NCBI GenBank assembly: GCA_016217675.1
Contig: JACRHC010000008.1
Span: forward strand, 1-38,641
Direction: 5' to 3'
Source: Nitrospirota bacterium
Lineage (GTDB): Bacteria; Nitrospirota; Thermodesulfovibrionia; Thermodesulfovibrionales; UBA6898
Length of the DNA stretch: 38,641 nt
A program made the position numbers and the translations under genes. Shown here piece after piece: positions 1-8,739 of the stretch (the stretch's first letter is position 1; every line of letters starts with the position of its first letter). The notes below the pieces were generated by a model. That model worked only from the letters and a program-made list of their open reading frames with translations. It was not told the origin of the DNA and made no database searches.

Positions 1-1442
1 AGCCTGCATGCATCAAGAGGATGCATACCTTGACCCAGCAGGCCTGCAAGCATGCCGGTCAGGACATCGCCGGCCCCGGCCGTCGCCATGCCGGGGTTGC
101 CGGTTGTATTGATGAATATCCTGCCTTCAGGATCTGCGACAATAGTCGGTGCGCCCTTTAAAACGAAATACGCGCCTGTCTCTATTGCTACAGTCCTGGT
201 CAACCCGATCCTGTTGCGCTCTATCTCTCTCCTATGCCCCTTTTTCTCAGCGTCTTTTGACTTCCCGGTCACTGATGTCAGAAACTCTGCCATTTCACCT
301 GCATGAGGAGTGAGAATGACCGGCGCCTTTACTTTTTTGAGCAGATCTCTCCTCCCGGCAAGCAGATTGATCGCATCGGCATCAAGCACCATTGGTACGG
401 TCACGGTTTCGAGAATCCTGGTTAAGAGACCAGCGGTTTCCCCATCAGCAGTAATGCCAGGACCTATAGCAAGAATATCCGCATTTGCATCAAGGAAATC
501 CCGTATCAGATCATACGCCCTGACAGCAAATCTTCCGTTGCCTGTATCAGGAAGTGGCAGCACCATCTCTTCTGTCACGCGAGATTGAAATACGTCAAGA
601 AGCGTTTCAGGTACGCCGATCGTCACCAAACCTGCGCCTGAGCGAAGGCAGGCCTTTGCGGTCATAAGTGCAGCACCTGTCTTGCCCCGCGACCCTGCTA
701 TCACCAAAACATGCCCATAGTCACCTTTATGAGAATATCCAGGCCGCTCCGGGATAAGCAGGGAAGCCGACTTTTTTTCGATGGTCTCAATACGGAGACT
801 CTCAGAAGAGAGCAGTTCTTCCGGAAACCCGATATCTTCAATATAAAGCTGACCGGAATACCGGGCGCCGGGATAAAGGATATGCCCGACCTTCGGAAGT
901 CCGAAGGTGACGGTAAAATCAGCCTGCACAGCCGCTCCCATGATCTGACCGCTGTCAGAAGAAATCCCGGAAGGGATATCAACAGCAATGACCTTTACAT
1001 CAACGGCATTCAGGAACCGGATCACATCAGCCATAAAAGAGGTGACATCCTTGTTAAGGCCTGTGCCTAAAAGCGCATCAATAACAAGGGCGCCGTGAAC
1101 GTCTTTATCGGTCACTCCTTTCCTGAACTCAATGGCAACACCGGAATGCTTTGCCATGCGATATTGGGCAAGACAGTCAGGGCTCAGCTTGTCTTCCCTG
1201 AGCATAAGGAGCACCCTGACATGCCAGCCCCAGTTATGCAGGTTCCGGGCGGCAGCAATGCCGTCGCCGCCATTATTCCCTCCCCCGGCAAGCACGATCA
1301 CCTTCTTTTTGTCAAAAAATGCCCTGATCTTTTCTGCAACAGAAAGCCCTGCCCTTTCCATGAGCACCGTGCCGGGGATGCCGTATTTCTCGATCGCGAC
1401 CCGGTCGATGTTCTGCATTTCCTCTGCAGTAACAACCTTCAT
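1..1442 (-). CDS. nnrD: Bifunctional NAD(P)H-hydrate epimerase / ADP-dependent dehydratase, C-terminus cut by window edge
   Basis: Repairs damaged hydrated NAD(P)H: the N-terminal epimerase (NnrE/YjeF_N) interconverts R and S hydrates and the C-terminal kinase-like domain (NnrD) dehydrates the S form. About 480 residues are visible. Residues 53-61 read GGGNNGGDG, the YjeF_N nucleotide-binding signature. The second half has a glycine-rich GSRGKTG motif, TPHAGEM, and near the window edge NPGMATAGAGDVLTG, the ribokinase-like ATP/active-site signature of NnrD. Fused proteins of this family are usually about 500 residues, so only a short tail is missing. The ATG at 1442 overlaps the acpS stop codon by 4 bp (ATGA), so translation is probably coupled. 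pdxJ-acpS-nnrD is a common gene order. No frame damage is seen. Confidence 0.95.
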   Translation of the reverse strand, partial: MKVVTAEEMQNIDRVAIEKYGIPGTVLMERAGLSVAEKIRAFFDKKKVIVLAGGGNNGGDGIAAARNLHNWGWHVRVLLMLREDKLSPDCLAQYRMAKHSGVAIEFRKGVTDKDVHGALVIDALLGTGLNKDVTSFMADVIRFLNAVDVKVIAVDIPSGISSDSGQIMGAAVQADFTVTFGLPKVGHILYPGARYSGQLYIEDIGFPEELLSSESLRIETIEKKSASLLIPERPGYSHKGDYGHVLVIAGSRGKTGAALMTAKACLRSGAGLVTIGVPETLLDVFQSRVTEEMVLPLPDTGNGRFAVRAYDLIRDFLDANADILAIGPGITADGETAGLLTRILETVTVPMVLDADAINLLAGRRDLLKKVKAPVILTPHAGEMAEFLTSVTGKSKDAEKKGHRREIERNRIGLTRTVAIETGAYFVLKGAPTIVADPEGRIFINTTGNPGMATAGAGDVLTGMLAGLLGQGMHPLDACR

Positions 1443-1816
1443 CTCACCCCCTCGATCACGACACAGGCAACGCTGTAATCCTTTTCATGGCTGAGGCTCA
1501 GATGAATTGATATGATCTCCTTCTGCTTCAGGAACTCTTTTGTCCTGCCGTGCAGTTCGAGCATTGGCCTGCCATTATTCTGATTCCGCACCTCGATATC
1601 AATCAGAGGAATGTGCCGATCATGCGAAAGGGCTTTGATAAATGCCTCCTTGGCTGCAAAGCGGACTGACAACGACAGAAAGGGGTCCTTTTTAGTGTAT
1701 GCATAGCCTATTTCGTTTCGGGTGAAAACGCGCTCAAGGAACTTACTTCCCCAGCGTTCTGCAGCCTCACGAATCCGGGCTGTCCTGACGATATCTATGC
1801 CGGTGCCGTAGATCAT
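1439..1816 (-). CDS. acpS: Holo-[acyl-carrier-protein] synthase
   Basis: Transfers 4'-phosphopantetheine from CoA to the serine of acyl carrier protein, activating it for fatty-acid synthesis in the cytoplasm. The 125-residue length is normal for AcpS. The N-terminal GTGIDIV carries the metal-binding aspartate, FTRNEIGYA follows, and RFAAKEAFIKAL is the signature helix with the second metal ligand (Glu). The start ATG has a GGAACGG-type ribosome binding site about 7 bp upstream. It lies 15 bp after pdxJ and overlaps nnrE/D by 4 bp, so the three form one operon. Confidence 0.96.
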   Translation of the reverse strand: MIYGTGIDIVRTARIREAAERWGSKFLERVFTRNEIGYAYTKKDPFLSLSVRFAAKEAFIKALSHDRHIPLIDIEVRNQNNGRPMLELHGRTKEFLKQKEIISIHLSLSHEKDYSVACVVIEGVR

Positions 1817-1831
1817 ATCAGACCGTTCCGT

Positions 1832-2557
1832 TCACTGCATCGGGCAGGACATCATAATCAGCTCTTTCATATCCCTGACCGCTTTTTCCATGCCGACGAG
1901 CACTGCCCGCGATATGATGCTGTGGCCGATATACAATCCCCTGACGCCCTCTATTTCGGCAATTCCGGTGACATTGTGATAATTCAGGCCATGGCCAGCA
2001 TTCGCCTTGAGACCTGCATCTGTGGCATGAATGACCGACCTGACAACCTTCGCACGTTCCCGCTCCCGGGCTTCGCCACTGGCATTGGCATAGGTGCCGG
2101 TATGGATCTCGACCATATCAGCGCCTATATCTTTTGACAGGTCAACATCTTCGATAGCCGGGTTGATGAAAAGGCTCGTCCTGATGCCTTTGTCTTTAAG
2201 TCTCCCGACCGCTTTTTTGAGTGAATTCTTTCCGGCCTTGAGGTTCAGGCCTCCCTCGGTCGTAAGCTCCTGTCTCTTCTCAGGGACAATGGTTACAAGA
2301 CCCGGAAGTTTCTTTGTGGCAATGCGGAGCATCTCTTCGGTGGCTGCCATCTCCAAATTAAGCTCAACGGTGATGAAGCCTATGAGCATGTCCAGATCCC
2401 GATCATTGACGTGGCGCCGGTCTTCACGCAGATGGAGCGTAATGCCGTCTGCGCCGCCCAGGATGGCAAGCGTCGCTGCCATGACAGGATCGGGCTCCGT
2501 TCCAAGGCGTGCCTGACGAAGTGTTGCAATATGGTCGATATTTATGCCGAGTATCAT
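1832..2557 (-). CDS. pdxJ: Pyridoxine 5'-phosphate synthase
   Basis: Condenses 1-deoxy-D-xylulose 5-phosphate with 3-amino-2-oxopropyl phosphate in the DXP-dependent vitamin B6 pathway. The protein begins MILGINIDHIATLRQAR, the family's highly conserved N-terminus, followed by GADGITLHLREDRRHV, VEIHTGTYA and AGHGLNYHN, which carry the catalytic His and Glu residues. About 241 residues, normal length. An in-frame GTG at 2569 sits only 2 bp from the strong AGGAGG at 2572-2577, too close to be used easily. The ATG at 2557 is 14 bp away but matches the family start, so it is preferred. It follows a small unknown gene with a 9-21 bp gap. Confidence 0.95.
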   Translation of the reverse strand: MILGINIDHIATLRQARLGTEPDPVMAATLAILGGADGITLHLREDRRHVNDRDLDMLIGFITVELNLEMAATEEMLRIATKKLPGLVTIVPEKRQELTTEGGLNLKAGKNSLKKAVGRLKDKGIRTSLFINPAIEDVDLSKDIGADMVEIHTGTYANASGEARERERAKVVRSVIHATDAGLKANAGHGLNYHNVTGIAEIEGVRGLYIGHSIISRAVLVGMEKAVRDMKELIMMSCPMQ

Positions 2558-2578
2558 CGTATTTCTCACTACCTCCTC

Positions 2579-3016
2579 TTATGGAACAACAGTCACATCT
2601 TTTACTGCATGGGCAAAGATAAATACCCTGATATTATTTGATCCTTCATCAGCCGGCAGCAGGAAAAATCCCTTGAGGTTATTGACCGTATGATGGGTAA
2701 GAAAAAACCCCTTCTCCCACGGCAGATCGCCCTCCATAAAACCCACAAGGTCTTCGCCGTCGTTGAACTTGACGAATGCCCTGTGACCGTGAGGCTTTCG
2801 TATGCCATACGTCTTCTTTTCGTTATACTGCCTGTTGCCTTCAAAGCTCCTCACAAAGAAGAGCGCCTTGAGAGAATCGCTCCTCACAACGCGAACGGCA
2901 TCGGTCTCCGGCTCCTGCAGGCCAAACTCATCAGACTTTTCAGAAAAATCTTTGATATGCCCCTTAATAATGGTACCGTCGAGAAATTTTATAACAACCT
3001 TATTATCTTCCGTCAT
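2579..3016 (-). CDS. Conserved small protein of unknown function
   Basis: A 145-residue soluble protein with no signal peptide or membrane segment. The first 30 residues (VVIKFLDGTIIKGHI) look like a short beta-barrel strand pattern, and the middle part has FFVRSFEGNR and FVKFNDGEDLVGFM, again strand-rich and resembling a second copy of the same fold. I recall similar small proteins in deltaproteobacteria and Nitrospirota, sometimes beside PilZ-type regulators, but I cannot name the function. The ATG has a GGGAGGG ribosome binding site 4 bp upstream. It sits 19 bp after the SurA-like gene and just before pdxJ, so it is probably co-transcribed. Confidence 0.8.
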   Translation of the reverse strand: MTEDNKVVIKFLDGTIIKGHIKDFSEKSDEFGLQEPETDAVRVVRSDSLKALFFVRSFEGNRQYNEKKTYGIRKPHGHRAFVKFNDGEDLVGFMEGDLPWEKGFFLTHHTVNNLKGFFLLPADEGSNNIRVFIFAHAVKDVTVVP

Positions 3017-3035
3017 AGCACCCTCCCCTGGCTCC

Positions 3036-3938
3036 TTACTTCAGCGTAATAATGATCTTTGATGCCCCGCGCTTCTGCTCAAGCCACTGCAGATAAGCCG
3101 CGGCACGCTTCTGCTGAAGCAGGATATTCTTAATCGTTCCCTTCATCTCATCATAGGATGAGACGCCCTCTGACTCCTTTTCCTTTATCCGTGCAAGAAA
3201 AAATCCACGCTGCCCCTTATAGGGACCTCCGTGCTGACCTTCCTTAATGCCTTTTATGGAGGCTGCTATGGAAGAAGAAAAAAAGTCCGGGGTCACCCAG
3301 CCATATTCGCTTAAAGCAGCCTTACCGGCATCTGCAAGCTTCTTCATGAAAATATCAAAATCCTCTTTGCTCCTCTTCAGTTCAGAGGCAGCTGTCCACG
3401 CAGCGTCCTCTGACTCGAACTCGGCGATCCTCATCAGCACCCTGGCAGGCCTGATGAACGGTGTTTGGCTGTTGCGGTAATAGTCGTCTGTTTCCTCTTC
3501 AGTCACTTCTTTGTCGCTGACAAAGCTCTCGATGAACTTCGTATGAATCAACCTGTTCCCGATCCCCTGTCTGAGCGCATCAAGAGATGTCTTTTTGTCC
3601 CTGAGTGACTTCAGGAACTGTTCGTTGCCGACACGTCTCTTCATGGTCTCTATCTCCTGATTCACGTCTGCATCACTGACCGTAATATTTCTTACTGCGG
3701 CTTCATCAAGGGCAATGCGCTCATCCACCAGTTCCTGCAGGATCGAATTTTTCAGACTCTTTTCATCAAGGGAGATATTTTGCCTCTTGTAATCCTCCAT
3801 CCTCTCCCTCAGATGAACGTTGAACGCCTCCCTGCTGATCTTCTTGCCGTTGACCGTGGCAACGGAATTCGAACATGCAGTAAGGGCAATGACCGTAATA
3901 AAAAACATGACTATTTTATTTACAGAAATTTTCATCAT
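3036..3938 (-). CDS. SurA/PrsA-like peptidylprolyl isomerase lipoprotein
   Basis: Likely a periplasmic folding chaperone. The N-terminus is a lipoprotein signal: charged start, hydrophobic stretch (IVMFFITVIALTAC) and an LTAC lipobox with the acylated Cys at about residue 22. After it comes a SurA_N-like helical region (VNGKKISREAF, then LVDERIALDEAA). A parvulin-like part spans about residues 160-260 with PARVLMRIAEF, YGWVTPDFF and GPYKGQRGFFLARI. A helical C-terminus (LLQQKRAAAYLQWLEQ) completes the SurA fold. The parvulin domain is less canonical than in SurA, so isomerase activity is uncertain. ATGs at 3938 and 3935 are both possible; a GAGGG precedes them. It begins 3 bp after hypE, which may reflect packing rather than a shared role. 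Confidence 0.85.
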   Translation of the reverse strand: MMKISVNKIVMFFITVIALTACSNSVATVNGKKISREAFNVHLRERMEDYKRQNISLDEKSLKNSILQELVDERIALDEAAVRNITVSDADVNQEIETMKRRVGNEQFLKSLRDKKTSLDALRQGIGNRLIHTKFIESFVSDKEVTEEETDDYYRNSQTPFIRPARVLMRIAEFESEDAAWTAASELKRSKEDFDIFMKKLADAGKAALSEYGWVTPDFFSSSIAASIKGIKEGQHGGPYKGQRGFFLARIKEKESEGVSSYDEMKGTIKNILLQQKRAAAYLQWLEQKRGASKIIITLK

Positions 3939-3941
3939 CCC

Positions 3942-4937
3942 TCAACATATCCTCGGCAACTGTTCGCCGGTAATCATATCAATAATCCTGGTACCACCAA
4001 TCCTTGTCCTGAGAAGCACCATCTGCTTCGGCTGCTCAGTCACCTCGCCGATCACGGCTGCTTCTGCACCTGCCCTCGTCTTTCTCATCGCCAGGATAAG
4101 CTCATCAGCCACATGAGGAGCAACAACCGCAAGAAGGACCCCCTCATTAGCCACATACAACGGGTCAAGGCCTAACAGGTCGCATGCACCCTGCACCCCG
4201 GGCCTCACCTGTATGCTCTCCTCATCTACCATCATACCGCACATTGAATCAGCTGCAAACTCCTTGAGCGTTGTGGCAACGCCGCCACGGGTAGGGTCCC
4301 GCAGGACCCGGATTTCCCTGCTTGTTGCGAGCATAGTTTCGACCAGCGAGTTGAGCGCACATACATCGCTCAGAATAGGAGGCTCAAAACTGATGCCGTT
4401 TCTCTCTGCCATGACTGCCATGCCGTGGTTTCCGATCGAGCCGCTCAAAATGATCTTGTCGCCCGGCCTGATCCTCCCAGGGGAAAGGTCTATGCCTTCA
4501 TCAACAATACCGATACCTGCAGTGTTGATATAAATGCCGTCTCCCTTACCTTTTTCAACAACCTTGGTATCACCAGCCACGATCTTCACTCCTATCTCGT
4601 CAGCGACAGTCTTCATGGAAGCGAGAATCTTCACCAGGTCTTCCATCGGCATACCCTCCTCAAGGATAAACCCTGTTGTGAGATAGAGGGGACGGGCTCC
4701 TGCCATCGAAAGATCATTAACAGTCCCGCAGACAGAGAGCAGTCCGATATCCCCACCGGGAAAAAAATACGGAGATATGACATAGGAGTCTGTCGTAAGC
4801 GCTATCTTTCCTCTAAAGCCGTCCACAACAGCGGAATCATTAAGGGTCTGAAGGTGAAAAGAGGGAACAAAATAGTCCCTGACAAGCTGATGCATCAGCC
4901 GACCTCCCCCTCCATGACTCATCTGAATTCTTTCCAC
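3942..4937 (-). CDS. hypE: Hydrogenase maturation factor HypE (carbamoyl dehydratase)
   Basis: Converts the carbamoyl group received from HypF on its C-terminal cysteine into a thiocyanate, the source of the CN ligands of the [NiFe] active-site iron. The 331-residue length is typical. The N-terminal SHGGGGRLM matches the PurM-like start, LTTDSYVISP carries conserved ATP-site residues, and DPTRGGVATTLKE is a strong family motif. The protein ends in PRIC, the canonical C-terminus with the carbamoylated Cys last. The start is a GTG with GGAG 6 bp upstream. It follows hypD by 32 bp. Confidence 0.96.
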   Translation of the reverse strand: MERIQMSHGGGGRLMHQLVRDYFVPSFHLQTLNDSAVVDGFRGKIALTTDSYVISPYFFPGGDIGLLSVCGTVNDLSMAGARPLYLTTGFILEEGMPMEDLVKILASMKTVADEIGVKIVAGDTKVVEKGKGDGIYINTAGIGIVDEGIDLSPGRIRPGDKIILSGSIGNHGMAVMAERNGISFEPPILSDVCALNSLVETMLATSREIRVLRDPTRGGVATTLKEFAADSMCGMMVDEESIQVRPGVQGACDLLGLDPLYVANEGVLLAVVAPHVADELILAMRKTRAGAEAAVIGEVTEQPKQMVLLRTRIGGTRIIDMITGEQLPRIC

Positions 4938-4969
4938 CCTATTCTCCGATGCTCATTCGATACGGACGG

Positions 4970-6034
4970 CTAATGCGCCATACCGGCATACTTGTAATAT
5001 GCCGCGCAGCTTCCCTCTGTGCTGACCATGCAGGCTCCGACAGGCTTGTCAGGAGTGCAGGCCTTCCCAAAGAGAGCGCAGTCAGTCGGGATCTTGATGC
5101 CCTTCAGCACGTCTCCGCATGAACAGGCCTTGGGTTCCTGGCCATCAGGGACGCTTATGGTATATTTTTTCGTAATGTCGCGATGGTTATACTTCTCCTT
5201 CAGCCTCAGACCACTGCCGGGCAGCAGACCGATGCCTCTCCAGTAAGCGTCTTCAGGCTCAAAGAACTCGTATAACAGTGCAACAGCCCTTGGATTTCCA
5301 TCCTCTTTCACGACCTTGGCATATTCGTTTTCGACAGCTGCCCTGTTGCCCGCTATCTGCTGAAGGAGCATAAGCACCCCGTTGAGGATGTCCATCGCAT
5401 CAAAACCGGTCACAACCGATGGCTTGTGATACCCAGAAGCAAGAAACGCATAGGGTTTCAGTCCAATAATCGTGCTGACATGTCCGGGGAGAATAAAACC
5501 GTCGATCTGCACGTCAGGTGCGCTCAGCAGTGCATTCAGTGCGGGTGGAACCGTTTTATGCACAGAGTAAATAAAGAAATTCCCGATCCCCTTTGATTCT
5601 GCCTCGGCAAGGGTCCCGGCTACAAGGGGCGATGTCGTCTCAAATCCCGTAGCAAAGAACACCACATTGCGTCCGGGTGACTGCTCTGCGAGTTTCAGCG
5701 CATCGAGGGGCGAATAGACGATCCTGATATCTGCTCCCTCCGCCTTTGCCTGAAACAGAGACTGCCTGTTGCCCGGCACACGCATCATATCGCCAAAGGT
5801 GGTCACCGTAACATCACGCTGTCTGGCAATCTCAATGACCGTATCGACATCCCTGATCGAGGTAACGCAGACAGGGCAGCCAGGGCCGCTCAGGAGTTTG
5901 ATCTCCCTGGGAAGCAGATCCCGAATGCCGTGCCTGAAGATGGCAACCGTGTGCGTGCCGCAGACCTCCATCAGCTTTACAGGCCTGTTGATAGAGACCA
6001 TAAGCTCCTTTATCGCCTCAATGGTCTGGTTCAT
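4970..6034 (-). CDS. hypD: Hydrogenase maturation factor HypD
   Basis: The [4Fe-4S] scaffold protein on which, together with HypC, the Fe(CN)2CO group of [NiFe] hydrogenases is assembled. The 354-residue length is normal. The diagnostic cysteines are present: VCGTHTV near residue 25, GPGCPVCVT near residue 69, and a C-terminal cluster with CSCGDVL, DCALFGKAC, GACMVS and GSCAAYYKY. FATGFETT and the VPPAL stretch also fit the family. The ATG overlaps the hypF stop by 4 bp, so coupling is likely. Usually hypC sits between hypF and hypD or next to them; here it does not. Confidence 0.97.
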   Translation of the reverse strand: MNQTIEAIKELMVSINRPVKLMEVCGTHTVAIFRHGIRDLLPREIKLLSGPGCPVCVTSIRDVDTVIEIARQRDVTVTTFGDMMRVPGNRQSLFQAKAEGADIRIVYSPLDALKLAEQSPGRNVVFFATGFETTSPLVAGTLAEAESKGIGNFFIYSVHKTVPPALNALLSAPDVQIDGFILPGHVSTIIGLKPYAFLASGYHKPSVVTGFDAMDILNGVLMLLQQIAGNRAAVENEYAKVVKEDGNPRAVALLYEFFEPEDAYWRGIGLLPGSGLRLKEKYNHRDITKKYTISVPDGQEPKACSCGDVLKGIKIPTDCALFGKACTPDKPVGACMVSTEGSCAAYYKYAGMAH

Positions 6035-8445
6035 GAGCTTATACCTGCTTTCATCAATTCCCGGGCCAGAAATACCTGGCCTAATGAGATTCCCGCATCG
6101 TTACAGGGGACCTTTTCATTCGTGTACAGAGTCAACCCCTCCTCCCGAAGACCGGCAGCAACCTTCTCAAGAAGGTAAAGGTTCTGAAAAACACCGCCGC
6201 TTAAGGCAACGGTCTTTATATTATTCATCAAAGAAAGCTTTAAGACAACCCTGATGATTGCCATGGCAACGGTATTATGAAATTTAGCTGACATGATGCC
6301 TTTATCAACATTTCTGTTCAGGTCATCGACCAGAGCGATAAACGTATGCGCAAAATCAATTATTATACGGTCATCAAGATGAATGTCCACAGGGTAATCT
6401 TCTTCAATACCTTTAAGAGCCATTGATTCAAGCGCTATAGAGGCCTCTCCCTCGAAGGTGTTCATATCGCAGACTCCGATAAGTGCAGATACTGCATCGA
6501 AAAGTCTTCCGGCCCCTGATGAAAGAGGTGAGAAATTCCTTTTGTCTGTTATCTGGAGGATATCCGAGATCTTCTTCATGCCATATTTTTCGATAAATCC
6601 AATCGGTCCAAGGAACTGCGTGAGATCGCTGCCAAAGGCATCTCTCAGATAGCTTAGCGCTATTCGCCAGGGCTCCCTTATTGCCTGCTCTCCGCCCGGA
6701 AGCGGCACCTGCCTCAGATGTCCTGCACGCCTGAAACCCCTGGTGTCGGCGACAAGAAATTCGCCGCCCCAGAGCGTGCCGTCTTCCCCGTATCCGCTGC
6801 CGTCAAAGGCAACTCCGATAACCTTGCAGGTCAGGCCGTGTTCTGCCATTACCGAGCCGATATGGGCATAATGATGCTGAATGGCGATCGTTTTCAGATT
6901 CTGCTTTTTTCCATAGACAAGGGCCCAGTCCGAGGAGAAATAATTGGGATGAAGGTCATGAACTACGGCAACCGGTTCTGCCCGGTAAACTGTTTTCAGA
7001 TTTTCGAGGGTCTCTTCAAAAAAACAGACCGTCTCATAATTCTCCATATCTCCCATATGCTGGCTGACAATTGCATACTTGCCCCTGAGCAGCGTAAAGG
7101 TATTCTTCATGTCAGCACCGCACCCCAACAGATCAGGGCCGTCAGTCAAAAGAGGTATAGGCTCGGGGACATATCCGCGTGACCGGCGCAACATGCAGGG
7201 TACAGAGTCAGGCGCAAGGGATAATGAGGAAACATCTGTGATACTGTTGATCACGCCTGCATGCCGGACTGCTGCCGGTTTCTTCCTCACTCTCATCACA
7301 GAATCATCGACCCTCATGAAAATGTCCCTGTTATGAACAAGGAAGACATCAGCAATGCCTGAGAGTTTTTTAACAGCCTCCTTATTGGAAATGATAATCG
7401 GCTCCTCACTGATGTTGCCGCTTGTCATGATAAGTGCAGAAAAGCAGTGATGGGTTATGGGTGATGAGTCATCGGTTAAAGGATAACGAAAAAGAAGATG
7501 ATGCAGCGGCGTATTGGGCAGCATGAACCCCAGACTGGCATTCCCGGGTGACACAGCCAAAGGCAGGTTAGTCCCTTCTTTCTTCCGGAGGATTACAATG
7601 GGCCGCTGAAAGGAGCAGAGGAGCTCTTCTTCGTCTGATGAAACAACGCAATGCCTCCTGATCGATTCCATGTTTGGAGCCATAAGGGCAAAGGGCTTAT
7701 TGCTCTTTCTCTTTTCTGTGCGCAGCCGCTCTACCGCTTTTGCATTCAAGGCATCGCAGGCAATATGAAACCCTCCGAGGCCCTTTAACGCAATAATCTT
7801 CCCGGCCTTCAGGAGCTCAATTGCTTCATTGATCGGCTCCACAGATTCAATATCCTTTCCGCTGCTGTCGAGAAGTCTCACCTCAGGGCCGCAGACAGGA
7901 CAGGCATTCGGCTGGGCATGGAATCTTCTGTCCCGAGGGTTATGGTATTCAGAGGAGCACTGCTCACAGAGGACAAAGCCCTGCATGGTCGTATTCTTCC
8001 GGTCATAGGGAACTGCCCTTGTGATCGAATACCGGGGCCCGCAGTTCGTGCAGTTGATAAAGGGATAGAGATACCTTCTGTCGCTGCGATCAAACAGTTC
8101 CCTGCAGCAGGCATCGCAGGTCGAAATGTCCGGAGATATGAGTGTAAAACTGCCTGAATCAGAACTTTGCACGATACGGAATTCGGTAAACCCTCCTGGT
8201 TCAGCAGGTGCAACATCCATCTTCATGATTTTTGAATGAGGTGGGGCTTCCTGTTTTATCCTCTCAATAAATCGGGGGAGGTTATCGCCCTCTGCTGTAA
8301 TAATCACTCCTTCAGAGGTATTTGAGACAAAGCCGGTGACCTTCAACTCAGTAGCAAGATTATAGACAAAGGGTCTGAAGCCGACGCCCTGAACGATTCC
8401 CTTAATTATAATCGAAAGGCATTCCTTTCCCTGATGCTTAGACAA
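6031..8445 (-). CDS. hypF: Carbamoyltransferase HypF
   Basis: Uses carbamoyl phosphate and ATP to carbamoylate HypE. The 804 residues contain the domains in order: acylphosphatase-like (IKGIVQGVGFRPFVYNLA, about 12-29), two zinc-finger motifs (CDACCREL with CTNCGP; CEQCSSEYH with CPVCGP, about 110-190), a YrdC-like domain (ALKGLGGFHIACDA, about 220) and a Kae1/TobZ-like carbamoyltransferase half with HHYAHI, FDGSGYGEDGTLWGGEF and ALSGGVFQNL. The length is slightly above the roughly 750 usual for the family. The start is a TTG at 8445, supported by AGGAGAGG about 6-9 bp upstream; no better ATG exists nearby. Confidence 0.96.
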   Translation of the reverse strand: MSKHQGKECLSIIIKGIVQGVGFRPFVYNLATELKVTGFVSNTSEGVIITAEGDNLPRFIERIKQEAPPHSKIMKMDVAPAEPGGFTEFRIVQSSDSGSFTLISPDISTCDACCRELFDRSDRRYLYPFINCTNCGPRYSITRAVPYDRKNTTMQGFVLCEQCSSEYHNPRDRRFHAQPNACPVCGPEVRLLDSSGKDIESVEPINEAIELLKAGKIIALKGLGGFHIACDALNAKAVERLRTEKRKSNKPFALMAPNMESIRRHCVVSSDEEELLCSFQRPIVILRKKEGTNLPLAVSPGNASLGFMLPNTPLHHLLFRYPLTDDSSPITHHCFSALIMTSGNISEEPIIISNKEAVKKLSGIADVFLVHNRDIFMRVDDSVMRVRKKPAAVRHAGVINSITDVSSLSLAPDSVPCMLRRSRGYVPEPIPLLTDGPDLLGCGADMKNTFTLLRGKYAIVSQHMGDMENYETVCFFEETLENLKTVYRAEPVAVVHDLHPNYFSSDWALVYGKKQNLKTIAIQHHYAHIGSVMAEHGLTCKVIGVAFDGSGYGEDGTLWGGEFLVADTRGFRRAGHLRQVPLPGGEQAIREPWRIALSYLRDAFGSDLTQFLGPIGFIEKYGMKKISDILQITDKRNFSPLSSGAGRLFDAVSALIGVCDMNTFEGEASIALESMALKGIEEDYPVDIHLDDRIIIDFAHTFIALVDDLNRNVDKGIMSAKFHNTVAMAIIRVVLKLSLMNNIKTVALSGGVFQNLYLLEKVAAGLREEGLTLYTNEKVPCNDAGISLGQVFLARELMKAGISS

Positions 8446-8591
8446 TGATTCCTCTCCTGAAACTCGAACCCGGCATGATAAAAATCTATAAATGAACTAT
8501 TACAGGTTCATCCATTTTTCAAAGTCAGTGCAAACACCCTGCCCCTGCGTGATATTCCATTTCATTCTGACAGATCTCCGTCTATTGCACA

Positions 8592-8711
8592 CTATGCAGC
8601 AGTGAAAGGTGGCCTGATCTCAATCTTCTTGTCCATTTCCTCTGAAGCGTCAAGGACCTCGATGTCGACGAGCTTGCCAGCATCTCCGGGAAAGGCATAA
8701 AATTCCTTTCT
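8592..8711 (-). pseudogene. Possible remnant of a small gene between hypB and hypF
   Basis: Between the hypB stop and the hypF start lie 294 bp without an intact gene. One frame runs open for 39 codons from 8711 to a TAG at 8592, with a natural protein-like composition (KEFYAFPGDAGKLVDIEVLD and a charged end), but it lacks a usable start and follows an in-frame TAA at 8712-8714. A perfect AGGAGG at 8730-8735 lies just upstream, as if it once served a start codon now lost. It does not look like HypC, whose N-terminus is MCLA and which is longer. It could be the tail of a lost gene in the hyp operon or chance. The remainder to 8446 shows no other convincing gene. Confidence 0.35.
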
Positions 8712-8739
8712 TTAACTGTAAGGACTAATCCTCCTGCTG

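Noticed and set aside
8446-8591. 22-residue frame MKWNITQGQG... before hypF
   Set aside because: Very short, no strong ribosome binding site, no recognisable family.
8592-8711. HypC candidate
   Set aside because: No MCLA start and no HypC-like core sequence.
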